This document shows, in pieces, positions 42,395 through 50,918 of a stretch of DNA of 64,000 bases. Source of the stretch: Foetidibacter luteolus. Lineage in GTDB: Bacteria > Bacteroidota > Bacteroidia > Chitinophagales > Chitinophagaceae. The position numbers and the translations under genes were made by a program. The stretch lies in contig NZ_VVIP01000008.1 of the NCBI RefSeq assembly GCF_009650435.1, forward strand, positions 1 to 64,000, given 5' to 3'. How positions within the stretch are numbered: the stretch's first letter is position 1; every line of letters starts with the position of its first letter. A model generated the notes under the pieces. That model searched no databases and was not told where the DNA came from. It worked only from the letters and a program-made list of their open reading frames with translations.

Positions 42395-43621
42395 ATGAAA
42401 CTGATTGTAGTAACCTGTTTACTGTTGTTAAGTACCGGCTGTGCGGCGCATAAGCCCGGCGGCGACAGTTTAACCGCCGCTGCGCATAACGATACCGCCA
42501 TTATTACCGGCGCCAACCAAACCGAAAAATACATAGGCCTGCTGCAACACAAGAGGGTAGGTGTGCTGGCCAACCCTACCACCATTATCGGCGGGCGGCA
42601 CCTGGTGGATAGCCTGCTGCAACGCGGCGTGAACATTGTAAAAGCCTTTGGGCCAGAACATGGCTTTAGGGGCAACGCTTCCAACGGCGCCAAAGTAGGC
42701 GATGAAACAGACGCCGCCACCGGCATAAAAATCATTTCGCTATACGGTAAAAAACGCAAGCCCAGCGCCGCAGACCTTGCCGATATAGACATCATGGTGT
42801 TCGACATACAGGATGTGGGCTGCCGTTTTTATACCTACATAAACGTGCTGCGGGATGTAATGGAAGCCTGCGCCGAAAACAATAAACCCCTGCTGGTGCT
42901 TGACAGGCCTAACCCCAACGGTTACCTGGTTGACGGGCCTATACTGGACATGAACCTTAAATCGGGCATCGGCCAGTTTCCTGTACCTATTGCGCATGGC
43001 ATGACGATAGGCGAGTTTGCCCGCATGATAAACGGAGAGGGCTGGCTGCCCAACGGCCTGCAGTGCAACATAACGGTAATACCGGTAAAGCATTACCGGC
43101 ACGATATGCCCTACGAGCTGCCTGTAAAACCATCGCCCAACCTTAACACCCCGCAAAGCATATTGCTCTACCCATCCACCTGTTTGTTTGAAGGCACTAT
43201 TTTAAACCATGGCCGCGGCACCCAATACCCCTTTACGGTGCTGGGCAGCCCGCTGTTAAAGGGTAAATACAGTTTTCATTACACACCGGTAAGCATACCG
43301 GGCATGAGCGAATCGCCACTGCACATGAACGAAGTTTGTTATGGCCTTGACCTGCGCAGTTACGATACAAACCTGTTGCGCCGCCAAAAGCGCATTAACC
43401 TGCAATGGCTGCTGGAGCTATACCAGGCTTACCCGCAGAAAGACAAATTCTTCGACAGGTCTCAAAGCAAGCAAATGGGCAATATTGATTTTCTTGCAGG
43501 CGTGGCAGCCTTTCGCCAGCAGGTGATAGAAGGCAAGTCAGCTAAAGAGATACAGGATTCCTGGGAGCCCGGTCTTTCGGCCTATAAGCAAATGCGGAAG
43601 AAGTATTTGCTGTACGAATAG
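42395..43621 (+). CDS. namZ-like: DUF1343 lipoprotein, NamZ-like exo-beta-N-acetylmuramidase
   Basis: A 408-residue product with a lipoprotein signal ending L-L-S-T-G-C-A (lipidation Cys16). The catalytic domain contains R-V-G-V-L-A-N-P-T-T-I, A-F-G-P-E-H-G-F-R-G, V-F-D-I-Q-D-V-G-C-R-F-Y-T-Y and L-D-R-P-N-P-N-G-Y-L-V-D-G, all hallmarks of DUF1343. Members of this family (GH171) release N-acetylmuramic acid from the non-reducing end of peptidoglycan fragments. The glutamate in G-P-E-H-G is a likely catalytic residue. The ATG at 42395 is chosen because it places the signal peptide at the N terminus; an upstream in-frame extension runs into repeat DNA. It ends 198 bp from a convergent susD gene. 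Confidence 0.87.
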   Translation: MKLIVVTCLLLLSTGCAAHKPGGDSLTAAAHNDTAIITGANQTEKYIGLLQHKRVGVLANPTTIIGGRHLVDSLLQRGVNIVKAFGPEHGFRGNASNGAKVGDETDAATGIKIISLYGKKRKPSAADLADIDIMVFDIQDVGCRFYTYINVLRDVMEACAENNKPLLVLDRPNPNGYLVDGPILDMNLKSGIGQFPVPIAHGMTIGEFARMINGEGWLPNGLQCNITVIPVKHYRHDMPYELPVKPSPNLNTPQSILLYPSTCLFEGTILNHGRGTQYPFTVLGSPLLKGKYSFHYTPVSIPGMSESPLHMNEVCYGLDLRSYDTNLLRRQKRINLQWLLELYQAYPQKDKFFDRSQSKQMGNIDFLAGVAAFRQQVIEGKSAKEIQDSWEPGLSAYKQMRKKYLLYE

Positions 43622-43819
43622 GGAGGTGCTGTAAGAACGGAGAAAGTAACCCCCTCGGTACTGAATTACTTTGCAATACTTTGTAATGTGATCAACTATG
43701 GGTTTAAAGCAAAGTACGAAGTGCTTTAGCTAGAAACTTTTTAAAGTAAGCTGTTGCTAACAGTAAAGCGCCTAAGCCTCAGTACTTCGTACTTTATCGC
43801 CTTTATTTAGAGTAACAAA

Positions 43820-45625
43820 TTACCATCCGGTATTCTGTACCATTTCAGGGTTGTTGTTTACATCTTCCTCGGGAATTGGGAAGAAGTAATGGCGTTTGTT
43901 GAATACCCTTGTTTCAAAAGCTTTTTCGTTGTAGAAGCCTGGCAGTGGGGAGTCAATGTCCATACCAATGGCCGGGCCGTTGTCGGTTGTTTCGGCAATC
44001 TTCCAGCGCCGGGTATCGAAGTACCGCACGTTCTCGTAGCTCAGCTCCACCTGGCGTTCGTGGCGTATGGCCTGGCGCATGGCTTCCTTACCTGAGGGGA
44101 CATCGAGGCCACCCTGCCCATAGCCCGGTATGCCCGCCCTTTCGCGTATCATGTTCAGGTATAACAGGATGTCGCTGTTATTGGGGTCGTATTCGTTGAG
44201 CGCTTCTATATAATCCAGGAAAAGATTGGCCAGCCGGTACTCCACGATAACACCGATACCGTTATGCCAGTCATTCAGGCGGGCGCCCTTGCGTACTACG
44301 TAACCGGTGGGGCTATAATCATTGCTGATGCCCTTGCCGGAATTGCCCCTGTAATAGAAACGTGTTACCACTTCGCCGGTATTGGTATTGAGCCATTTGC
44401 GGTTGTCGTAGGTAATGTTTACGTAAAAGCGTGGTTCGCGGTTAGTCCATTGGTTCAGTACTTCACGTTGTTGGTCATCATCCGGCGCCTGGAATTGGCT
44501 GGTGCCTGTGCGTACAAAACCGGAAGTGGGGTCTGATATCGGCTTGCCGTTGGCCATGAAATAAGCATCCACCTGCCTTTGTGTGGCGCCAAGGCCACCG
44601 CTGCCACGCACTTCTGAAGCATAACCATCGTGAAAGGGCGTTGTTTCGTAGTTGCGGGCATTTTCGTCGTCTGTACGTCCAAAAATTACTTCGGGGTTCC
44701 AGTTATCGAGCATTACGTCGCGGCATGATAAGAAGGCGCTGTAATTACCATTGCCATCATTTTTACGGTAGAGCGAGTAGGTGGAAGGAACAAATTCTGT
44801 AATAAAAGCTTTGTATGCGTCGGCAGCGAGTTTCCATTTGTTCTCGTCATAGGTTTGTGAAATCAACTGTTTGCCATCACTGTTTTTTAGATTGGCATAG
44901 TCGGCATTGCCGTTATATAAAGGACTGGCAGCCTGCAGGTAAGTTCTGCCCACATAAGCAAGTGCGATGCCTTTGGTAAGGCGTGCTATATTGGCATCGT
45001 TAATAGGGCGTGCAGGCAGATCAGCGGAAGCCGACTGCAGTTCAGATACGATAAACGCAACACACTCATCCATCGAACTTCTGGGAATGTTAATTTGCTC
45101 AATGGGGGCATCCACCGGTATTACATCTTCGCCAAGCAACACCACTGGCCCGTAAATGCGTGTAAGATAAAAATAGAAAATAGCACGCAGGGCCCTTGCT
45201 TCTGCTTTATAGCGCCTTTTTTGTTCGTCTGTCATATCAATGCTTACCTTATCTACATTGGCAATAAAAATGGTGGCCGAACGTATAGCACGGTAGTAGT
45301 TACGCCAGTAATCCTTACTGAAGCCGGAGCCGGCATCCCAGCTACCAATGTTCATAGGATTAGAGTTAACAAAGCCCCAGAGGTATTCACCTTCATCAGC
45401 GGCGCCTGTCCACACACCGGCATTGCCGCCACCGGCAAACCGTTGAGACCACTCCCTTGGTATAGCATAATAAATATTGGCCAGGAATTTTTCCGCTGAG
45501 GCCCTGGTAGTAAATACTTCTTCCTCGGTAAGGATATCGTTAGGCACCTGTTCAAGATACTTGGAGCAGCCTGCCAACATCACTAAGCTGAAAAGTATGC
45601 CTGTATATAAATTGTTTTTGTTCAT
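43820..45625 (-). CDS. SusD/RagB-type surface lipoprotein
   Basis: A 601-residue lipoprotein with signal ending V-M-L-A-G-C-S (lipidation Cys20). K-Y-L-E-Q-V-P-N-D-I-L-T-E-E-E-V-F starts the mature protein and is typical of RagB/SusD. A-E-A-R-A-L-R-A-I-F-Y-F-Y-L-T-R-I-Y-G-P-V is the conserved TPR helix. R-H-E-R-Q-V-E-L-S-Y-E-N-V-R-Y-F-D and F-P-I-P-E-E-D-V-N-N-N-P close the domain. It lies 12 bp downstream of its SusC partner. It should cap the SusC barrel and bind the nutrient, which cannot be identified from sequence. Confidence 0.95.
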   Translation of the reverse strand: MNKNNLYTGILFSLVMLAGCSKYLEQVPNDILTEEEVFTTRASAEKFLANIYYAIPREWSQRFAGGGNAGVWTGAADEGEYLWGFVNSNPMNIGSWDAGSGFSKDYWRNYYRAIRSATIFIANVDKVSIDMTDEQKRRYKAEARALRAIFYFYLTRIYGPVVLLGEDVIPVDAPIEQINIPRSSMDECVAFIVSELQSASADLPARPINDANIARLTKGIALAYVGRTYLQAASPLYNGNADYANLKNSDGKQLISQTYDENKWKLAADAYKAFITEFVPSTYSLYRKNDGNGNYSAFLSCRDVMLDNWNPEVIFGRTDDENARNYETTPFHDGYASEVRGSGGLGATQRQVDAYFMANGKPISDPTSGFVRTGTSQFQAPDDDQQREVLNQWTNREPRFYVNITYDNRKWLNTNTGEVVTRFYYRGNSGKGISNDYSPTGYVVRKGARLNDWHNGIGVIVEYRLANLFLDYIEALNEYDPNNSDILLYLNMIRERAGIPGYGQGGLDVPSGKEAMRQAIRHERQVELSYENVRYFDTRRWKIAETTDNGPAIGMDIDSPLPGFYNEKAFETRVFNKRHYFFPIPEEDVNNNPEMVQNTGW

Positions 45626-45637
45626 TGCTGTTGAGAT

Positions 45638-48600
45638 TTAGAAATTAAACATTACGCCGAGATTATAGCTTTTAACGTTGGGGTACTTGGCGCCATTACC
45701 GCTGTTGATGGTGCTTTCCACATCCCACAGGTCAAACTTGCTGAACGTGATGGGATTGAACGCCTGGGCATACACACTTACGCCTTTGAATGCATTGCGG
45801 AAAACAGTCTTGGGCAGCCGGTAACTAATTTCCAGCGTTTTCATGCGCAGGAAGTTGGCTTTGCGCAACCACCAGCTACTGTACTGCGTGTTATTGCGGT
45901 TTTTATCTTCTCCGTTGGCAAGGCGGGGATAAAAAACATTTTGGTTCGTTTTACCTTCCTGCCAACGGTCGGTAATATTACTGTACACATTAGAGAGGCC
46001 CGCGCCATTGGCAAACGGCAGGATGCCATCACCGGAAAGCATCACATCAGCACCGCTTTGGCCGGAGAAGAAAGCGCCAATGCTGAAGCCTTTCCAGGAA
46101 ATATTAAAACCGAAGCCGTAGACCAGCGAAGGCACGTCGCCATAGCCAATCCAGGTTTGGTCGTAGCTGTTAATCAAGCCGTCCTGGTTAAGGTCTTTAT
46201 ATTTAATGTCACCGGGTAATACGGCTGATTTATCGCCCGGTACAGGGCTGTTATTAATTTCCTCCAGCGACTGGAACAAACCGTCGGCCACATAGCCAAA
46301 ACGTGAGAGAATGTTATGGCCTGTCCTGTTCATCCACTCGTATTTCTGGGGAGGCAGGTCGTTATTAAGCAGTTTGTCTCTGTTGTAAGTAAGGTTGCCG
46401 CGTACGCTTACATCAACATTGCCGATCTTGCCATTGTATTCAATTGTTCCGTCAATACCTTTATTCTCCACTACACCCAGGTTACCGTAAGGGCTGTTGG
46501 TAAGGCCCATGTAAATGGGTATTGACTGGCGCTGCAGAAATATGCCGGTTCTTTTTTCCCTGAAAACATCAACTATCACGGAAAGATGATCGTTGAGGGT
46601 TTTGATTTCCATACCAAGATCCTGCTTGCGGGACTCTGCCCAAACCACAGCAGAACCATAGTCCGTTACATTGGTTCCCGGGAGATAGTTGAAATCCCGG
46701 CCAAAGCGGTAACCGTCTACATTGTCGTTGAGGAGGGTAAGGAAGGCAAACCTTCTGCCACCGTCAATACGGCCTATGCCGGTAACACCATCTGAATAAC
46801 GGAATTTGAGATAGGTAATAGCACGGTTGAGTGGTTTAAAGAACTGCTCGTTAGATACCACCCAGCCCACACCGATGGCGGGAAATATACCGTACCTGTT
46901 ATCAGGCGTAAAAAGTTCGGAGCCGTTGTAGCCCATATTGCCCTCAATAAAATAGCGGTCATCATAAGAGTAGGTAACCCTGCCCGCAAGACCCAGGTAG
47001 CGCTCTGGTATGGATGCGGAAAAGCTGCTCGCAAACTGGTCCTGGTAGTCATCAGTATACAGCAGTGCCAGTCCACCTACGCGGTGCTTGCCAAAGCTGT
47101 TATCGTAGTTTAAAGAAGTTTGCGTGTAAAATCTCCTGTTGCCTGAGTTAGCCCTTCCAAAGCTTAGGTAATTCCCTTCGCCCTGGTAGGTCATGTTCAG
47201 GTTAAGAGAGCCATCATCATTCCTGGGATTATTTGCATCAGGAAAATAAGTTGGTTCCCTTTTGCCACGGGCGGTAGTAAGCGAATTGTTGGCATCAAAA
47301 GCAAAGCTGGTGCTGGCGCTGAGGCCTTTGGTAAGAAAAGACAGATCCTGTGTTAGCTGCAGGTTGGAATTAAGAGAGTTGTTAAACTCCGTAGTGTAAC
47401 CCCTTCTTGTAAGATCGGCCCAGGGATTGCGGAAACCGCCATTAGGGTTTTTGCCCGGTATGTATCCACCGGTATATTCAAGCGGGTATTCGGTAGGCGG
47501 TGTGGTCATGGCCGAACCGAAGATGTCCTGGGTTTCTATGAATGGCCGGTTGTTGTTGCTGAAGAAACCACGGATACCAATATCCAGCTTTGTTGTTTTG
47601 GTAATATTCATGGATACATTGGTGGTAACGGCCACCCGTTTAAAACGCAGGTCAACATTGTAGTTTTCCAGACCGCTGGTTTTTAGTAAACCACCTTCGT
47701 CGTAATAACTTACAGAGCCGTAATAACGCAGAAAATCTGAACCGCCGCTTACGTTCATATTAGCCCGGCGTACATGGCCAAATTTCTTATACAGGGCATC
47801 AAACCAGTCAACATTAGGGTATAACTCGGGGTCTGTGCCGTTCAGTGTATTTTGTATGTACTGGTCAGAGTATTTGGCTGGCAAGCCCCTGGTGGTAAAG
47901 GATTCGTTAGCAGCCTCCATGTAAGTACGGGCATCAGCCATTTGGGGTATCTTAACAAAGGTGCTCAGCCCTTCACTATAATCAAGCGATACAGCCGGTT
48001 TACCTACACGGCCGGTTTTGGTTGTTACCAATACCACGCCGTTAGCGCCCCGTACACCATACACGGCGGTACCGGCAGCATCTTTCAATATGGTAAAGGA
48101 TGCTATATCCTGCGGGTCAATATTATTGAGGGAGCGTTCAACGCCATCCACCAATACCAGGGGCGATGAAGAGCCCCCGCCGAAAGTGGAAATACCACGT
48201 ATCCATATATCGGCGCTGTTTCTGCCGGGCTGGCCGGAACGCTGTACGCCTACCACGCCGGATACACGGCCGGCAAGCAACGTATTTACATTGGCAACCG
48301 GCATTTTAAGTTCTTCTGGTTTTATGGTTGACTGGGCGCCTACCACACTTATGCGGCGCTGGCGGCCAAAGCCTACCACCACTACATCATTAAGCGTGCC
48401 TTCCCTTGCATCTAAAGTAATGTAAACCATTCGGTTATCTGCTACTGCAATAACCTGGGAAACATAGCCCACGGCTGTAAAAGCCAGGCTGTCTGTTTTG
48501 GAGGCACGAATGTTAAACTCGCCTTTGGCGTTGGTTACAGTGCCGCGGCTGGTACCGTTTACCGTAACAGAAATGTTAACGAGGAAGGATCCAGCCCTGT

Positions 48601-48745
48601 CCCGTACAACACCGGAAATACTTTGTTCTTCATTGGCAGCCTGTGAAAAGCCGGGCAGGCGCATCACAAGGCAGGCAACCAGCAGAAGGCAACGCAAAAA
48701 CCTTTTAGCGTTGCGTCCGCGGACGTACTCATAAACGTTAATCAT
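45638..48745 (-). CDS. SusC/RagA-type TonB-dependent receptor
   Basis: A 1035-residue outer-membrane receptor. The signal peptide spans about 1-36, with a long charged n-region. The carboxypeptidase-like domain (about 43-120) begins I-S-G-V-V-R-D-R-A-G. The plug has V-V-V-V-G-F-G-R-Q, I-W-I-R-G-I-S-T-F and the classic V-Y-G-V-R-G-A-N-G-V-V-L-V-T-T-K. No STN domain is present, so control by a FecR-type regulator is unlikely. The divergent LacI-type gene at 49083 is the probable regulator, with a palindromic operator candidate in the shared 337-bp spacer. No CAZyme gene is co-oriented with it. Confidence 0.95.
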   Translation of the reverse strand: MINVYEYVRGRNAKRFLRCLLLVACLVMRLPGFSQAANEEQSISGVVRDRAGSFLVNISVTVNGTSRGTVTNAKGEFNIRASKTDSLAFTAVGYVSQVIAVADNRMVYITLDAREGTLNDVVVVGFGRQRRISVVGAQSTIKPEELKMPVANVNTLLAGRVSGVVGVQRSGQPGRNSADIWIRGISTFGGGSSSPLVLVDGVERSLNNIDPQDIASFTILKDAAGTAVYGVRGANGVVLVTTKTGRVGKPAVSLDYSEGLSTFVKIPQMADARTYMEAANESFTTRGLPAKYSDQYIQNTLNGTDPELYPNVDWFDALYKKFGHVRRANMNVSGGSDFLRYYGSVSYYDEGGLLKTSGLENYNVDLRFKRVAVTTNVSMNITKTTKLDIGIRGFFSNNNRPFIETQDIFGSAMTTPPTEYPLEYTGGYIPGKNPNGGFRNPWADLTRRGYTTEFNNSLNSNLQLTQDLSFLTKGLSASTSFAFDANNSLTTARGKREPTYFPDANNPRNDDGSLNLNMTYQGEGNYLSFGRANSGNRRFYTQTSLNYDNSFGKHRVGGLALLYTDDYQDQFASSFSASIPERYLGLAGRVTYSYDDRYFIEGNMGYNGSELFTPDNRYGIFPAIGVGWVVSNEQFFKPLNRAITYLKFRYSDGVTGIGRIDGGRRFAFLTLLNDNVDGYRFGRDFNYLPGTNVTDYGSAVVWAESRKQDLGMEIKTLNDHLSVIVDVFREKRTGIFLQRQSIPIYMGLTNSPYGNLGVVENKGIDGTIEYNGKIGNVDVSVRGNLTYNRDKLLNNDLPPQKYEWMNRTGHNILSRFGYVADGLFQSLEEINNSPVPGDKSAVLPGDIKYKDLNQDGLINSYDQTWIGYGDVPSLVYGFGFNISWKGFSIGAFFSGQSGADVMLSGDGILPFANGAGLSNVYSNITDRWQEGKTNQNVFYPRLANGEDKNRNNTQYSSWWLRKANFLRMKTLEISYRLPKTVFRNAFKGVSVYAQAFNPITFSKFDLWDVESTINSGNGAKYPNVKSYNLGVMFNF

Positions 48746-48943
48746 AGTTATGCTTTGATTTGGTGAGAAAATAAAAGGCCCTTATCCTCCGTGGAGAATT
48801 GAATAAAGCAGTTGATATACAGTTTTATACTTGCAGGAAAAGCAGCAATCCTGTTTTGGTGTTGTTTTTCATATTACAGCAGTTCTTAGTTTAGCAATCA
48901 ATAAATAAGCAATCTTGGTGGCAGTTCTGCTGAACTCCACTAC

Positions 48944-48955
48944 TTAAACGTTTAA
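48944..48955. promoter_or_regulatory. Candidate LacI-family operator TTAAACGTTTAA
   Basis: Perfect 12-bp palindrome with a central CG step, the usual form of LacI/PurR-family operators. It sits in the divergent spacer, about 200 bp from the susC start and 128 bp from the regulator start. Confidence 0.55.
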
Positions 48956-49082
48956 CTAAAATATTACATTAATCTTAATGGCCAAATTTTTTTACATTAA
49001 ATTGCAAAATATTCTAACCACAGCAGGGTAAACCTGCCTTGTTTCCCGAATGCAGAACAATCATTACCCCCCATGATTTGCC

Positions 49083-50120
49083 ATGAAAAAAAAAGCATCT
49101 ATTAAAGACATTGCCCATTTGGTAGGCGTGTCAATAGCCTCGGTATCGTATGTTTTGAATGGAAAAGAAAAAGAAGCAAAAATTGGTGCTGAAGTGGCCG
49201 ACAGAATTCGTGCAGCAGCCATACAATTGAATTATCAGCCTAACTTTTTAGCACGCAGCCTGCAATCGGGCACCACACGCACCATAGGGCTGGTGATGGA
49301 AGACATTTCCAATCCCTTTTTTTCCAGCCTGGCAAGTATCATTGAAAAAAAAGCACAGGAAAACGGTTATACAGTTATTATCGGCTGCCACTATGAAAAC
49401 ATTGAGAAATGCGGCAAGCTCTTAGATACTTTGTTGCTACGGCAGGTGGATGGCATTATTATCAGCCCTGCAGACGGCACAGAGAGCCAGGTAAAAAAGC
49501 TGCAACAGGCGGGTATGCCTTATGTGCTTGTTGACAGGTATTTTTCGGCAATTCCCTCTAATTCTGTCACCATTAATAATTTCGAAATATCCCGCCAGGC
49601 TGTAAATCATCTTGCTGAAGAGGGTTATCACAACATAGCCATGATTGCTTTTGATTCAGGCTTTGAGCACATGAACGACCGTGTGGCTGGCTTTCTGCAG
49701 GCTATGAAAGATAAAGGGTTGCCGGTAGGGCCCGCATCTATCGTAAAGGTTACCTTCAGTGACATGCAGTCTGGCGAAGACAATGCCATTTTTAAGCTGC
49801 TCAACAAAAAGAACCGGCCCGATGGCTTGTTCTTTGCCAACAACGTTATTGGCAGCAAGGCGCTGAATATTATTAACCAGTTGAAAATAAGTATACCTTC
49901 TGAAATAGGATTGGTTTGCTTTGACGAACGTGAAGCTTTTGATTACTTCTATGCGCCATTAAGCTATATACAGCAAGACCTGAAAGAGATGGGCGAAAAA
50001 TCGCTGGACTTGCTATTTACACAGCTTAAAGGTAATGTTAGCCAGCCCGCCAGCATTGTGGTTGGTGCAAAATTGGTTATAAGGCAAAGCAGTGTGTTGC
50101 AGGGCGCCCTGGCTGATTAA
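49083..50120 (+). CDS. LacI-family transcriptional regulator
   Basis: A 345-residue product. The N-terminal HTH is S-I-K-D-I-A-H-L-V-G-V-S-I-A-S-V-S-Y-V-L-N (residues 5-25), followed by the hinge helix L-A-R-S-L-Q-S-G. The periplasmic-binding-like sensor domain (about 62-335) begins T-I-G-L-V-M-E-D-I-S-N-P-F-F and contains D-G-I-I-I-S-P-A-D-G and V-C-F-D-E-R-E-A-F. It binds DNA as a dimer and responds to a sugar-like ligand. It is divergent from one SusCD pair and lies 800 bp before a second pair on its own strand, so it may control one or both. Confidence 0.94.
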   Translation: MKKKASIKDIAHLVGVSIASVSYVLNGKEKEAKIGAEVADRIRAAAIQLNYQPNFLARSLQSGTTRTIGLVMEDISNPFFSSLASIIEKKAQENGYTVIIGCHYENIEKCGKLLDTLLLRQVDGIIISPADGTESQVKKLQQAGMPYVLVDRYFSAIPSNSVTINNFEISRQAVNHLAEEGYHNIAMIAFDSGFEHMNDRVAGFLQAMKDKGLPVGPASIVKVTFSDMQSGEDNAIFKLLNKKNRPDGLFFANNVIGSKALNIINQLKISIPSEIGLVCFDEREAFDYFYAPLSYIQQDLKEMGEKSLDLLFTQLKGNVSQPASIVVGAKLVIRQSSVLQGALAD

Positions 50121-50170
50121 CGCTGCATTCGGCTGCGGGGCCGTTATGCTCTGTTGCGATAAGATTTTTT

Positions 50171-50272
50171 GGGGGTGTCCCTCGTGCCTCGGGCCGGGCT
50201 TTCCGCTATTACTCCGGCACATAAGCCCTGCTGCCATGGCCTCACCGGGGTAACCGCTTCAATCCCTCACCC
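50171..50272 (-). repeat. Dispersed intergenic element, family 1, copy H
   Basis: Short form, 50 bp after the lacI-type stop. It forms an inverted pair with copy I about 260 bp away. Confidence 0.87.
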
Positions 50273-50535
50273 ACAGGTGCAACACGCTGCTGCTTTTGAA
50301 GGCATTTTTATATACATCAAATAAAAGCAAACAGCCCTGCATACGGCTATAATTTTTTTATTCCTTTGATAAAAAGACCACTCTTAAACACCCAGTTGAT
50401 TGCACTTTTTTTTCATACCCATATGTGGATAGTGTCTAACGTGTACTGTTTGGCAATGTACCGCTCCAACAGATATTTTAACCTGTGATTTTAAGCGACC
50501 AGTAACCAGCAACTTGTAACCGGTATCGGGCTTTC

Positions 50536-50640
50536 GGGTGAGGGATTGAAGCGGTTACCCCGCTGAAGCTTTGCGGCCCGGCCCTGTGGCGGAGTAATAG
50601 CGGAAAGCCCGGCCCCTTGCGATAGCTTGGGGACACCCCC
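50536..50640 (+). repeat. Dispersed intergenic element, family 1, copy I
   Basis: Short form, opposite orientation to copy H. Its G/C-rich end is immediately followed by the promoter at 50652. Confidence 0.88.
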
Positions 50641-50651
50641 AATTTTTCCTC

Positions 50652-50681
50652 TTTGAAAATTTAAATCATCAGTTACATTTG
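50652..50681 (+). promoter_or_regulatory. Consensus promoter upstream of the second SusCD pair
   Basis: TTTG at 50652-50655, 18-base spacer, TACATTTG at 50674-50681, the best consensus match in the window. The susC ATG is at 50919, so the leader would be about 230 bases. Confidence 0.55.
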
Positions 50682-50918
50682 TTTATATCAATTGCTTTTG
50701 GCCATATCCTGTTGCAAAAGAGCTAGCCGGTAACAGAAACGTAATACAAGGTTAATTTGAAGATTGCTTTCCAGATATCCTGAACTGATACTTTTGCCGG
50801 GCAAATTTTTACAGCATCAGTTAGCTGCCTGTTGCACCTATGATGGGCCGTTCTTACAGTTGATGTATAAGAGCATTGCGTTTTAATTTGTCTTAATACA
50901 CCAAATCAATTACCGCTT

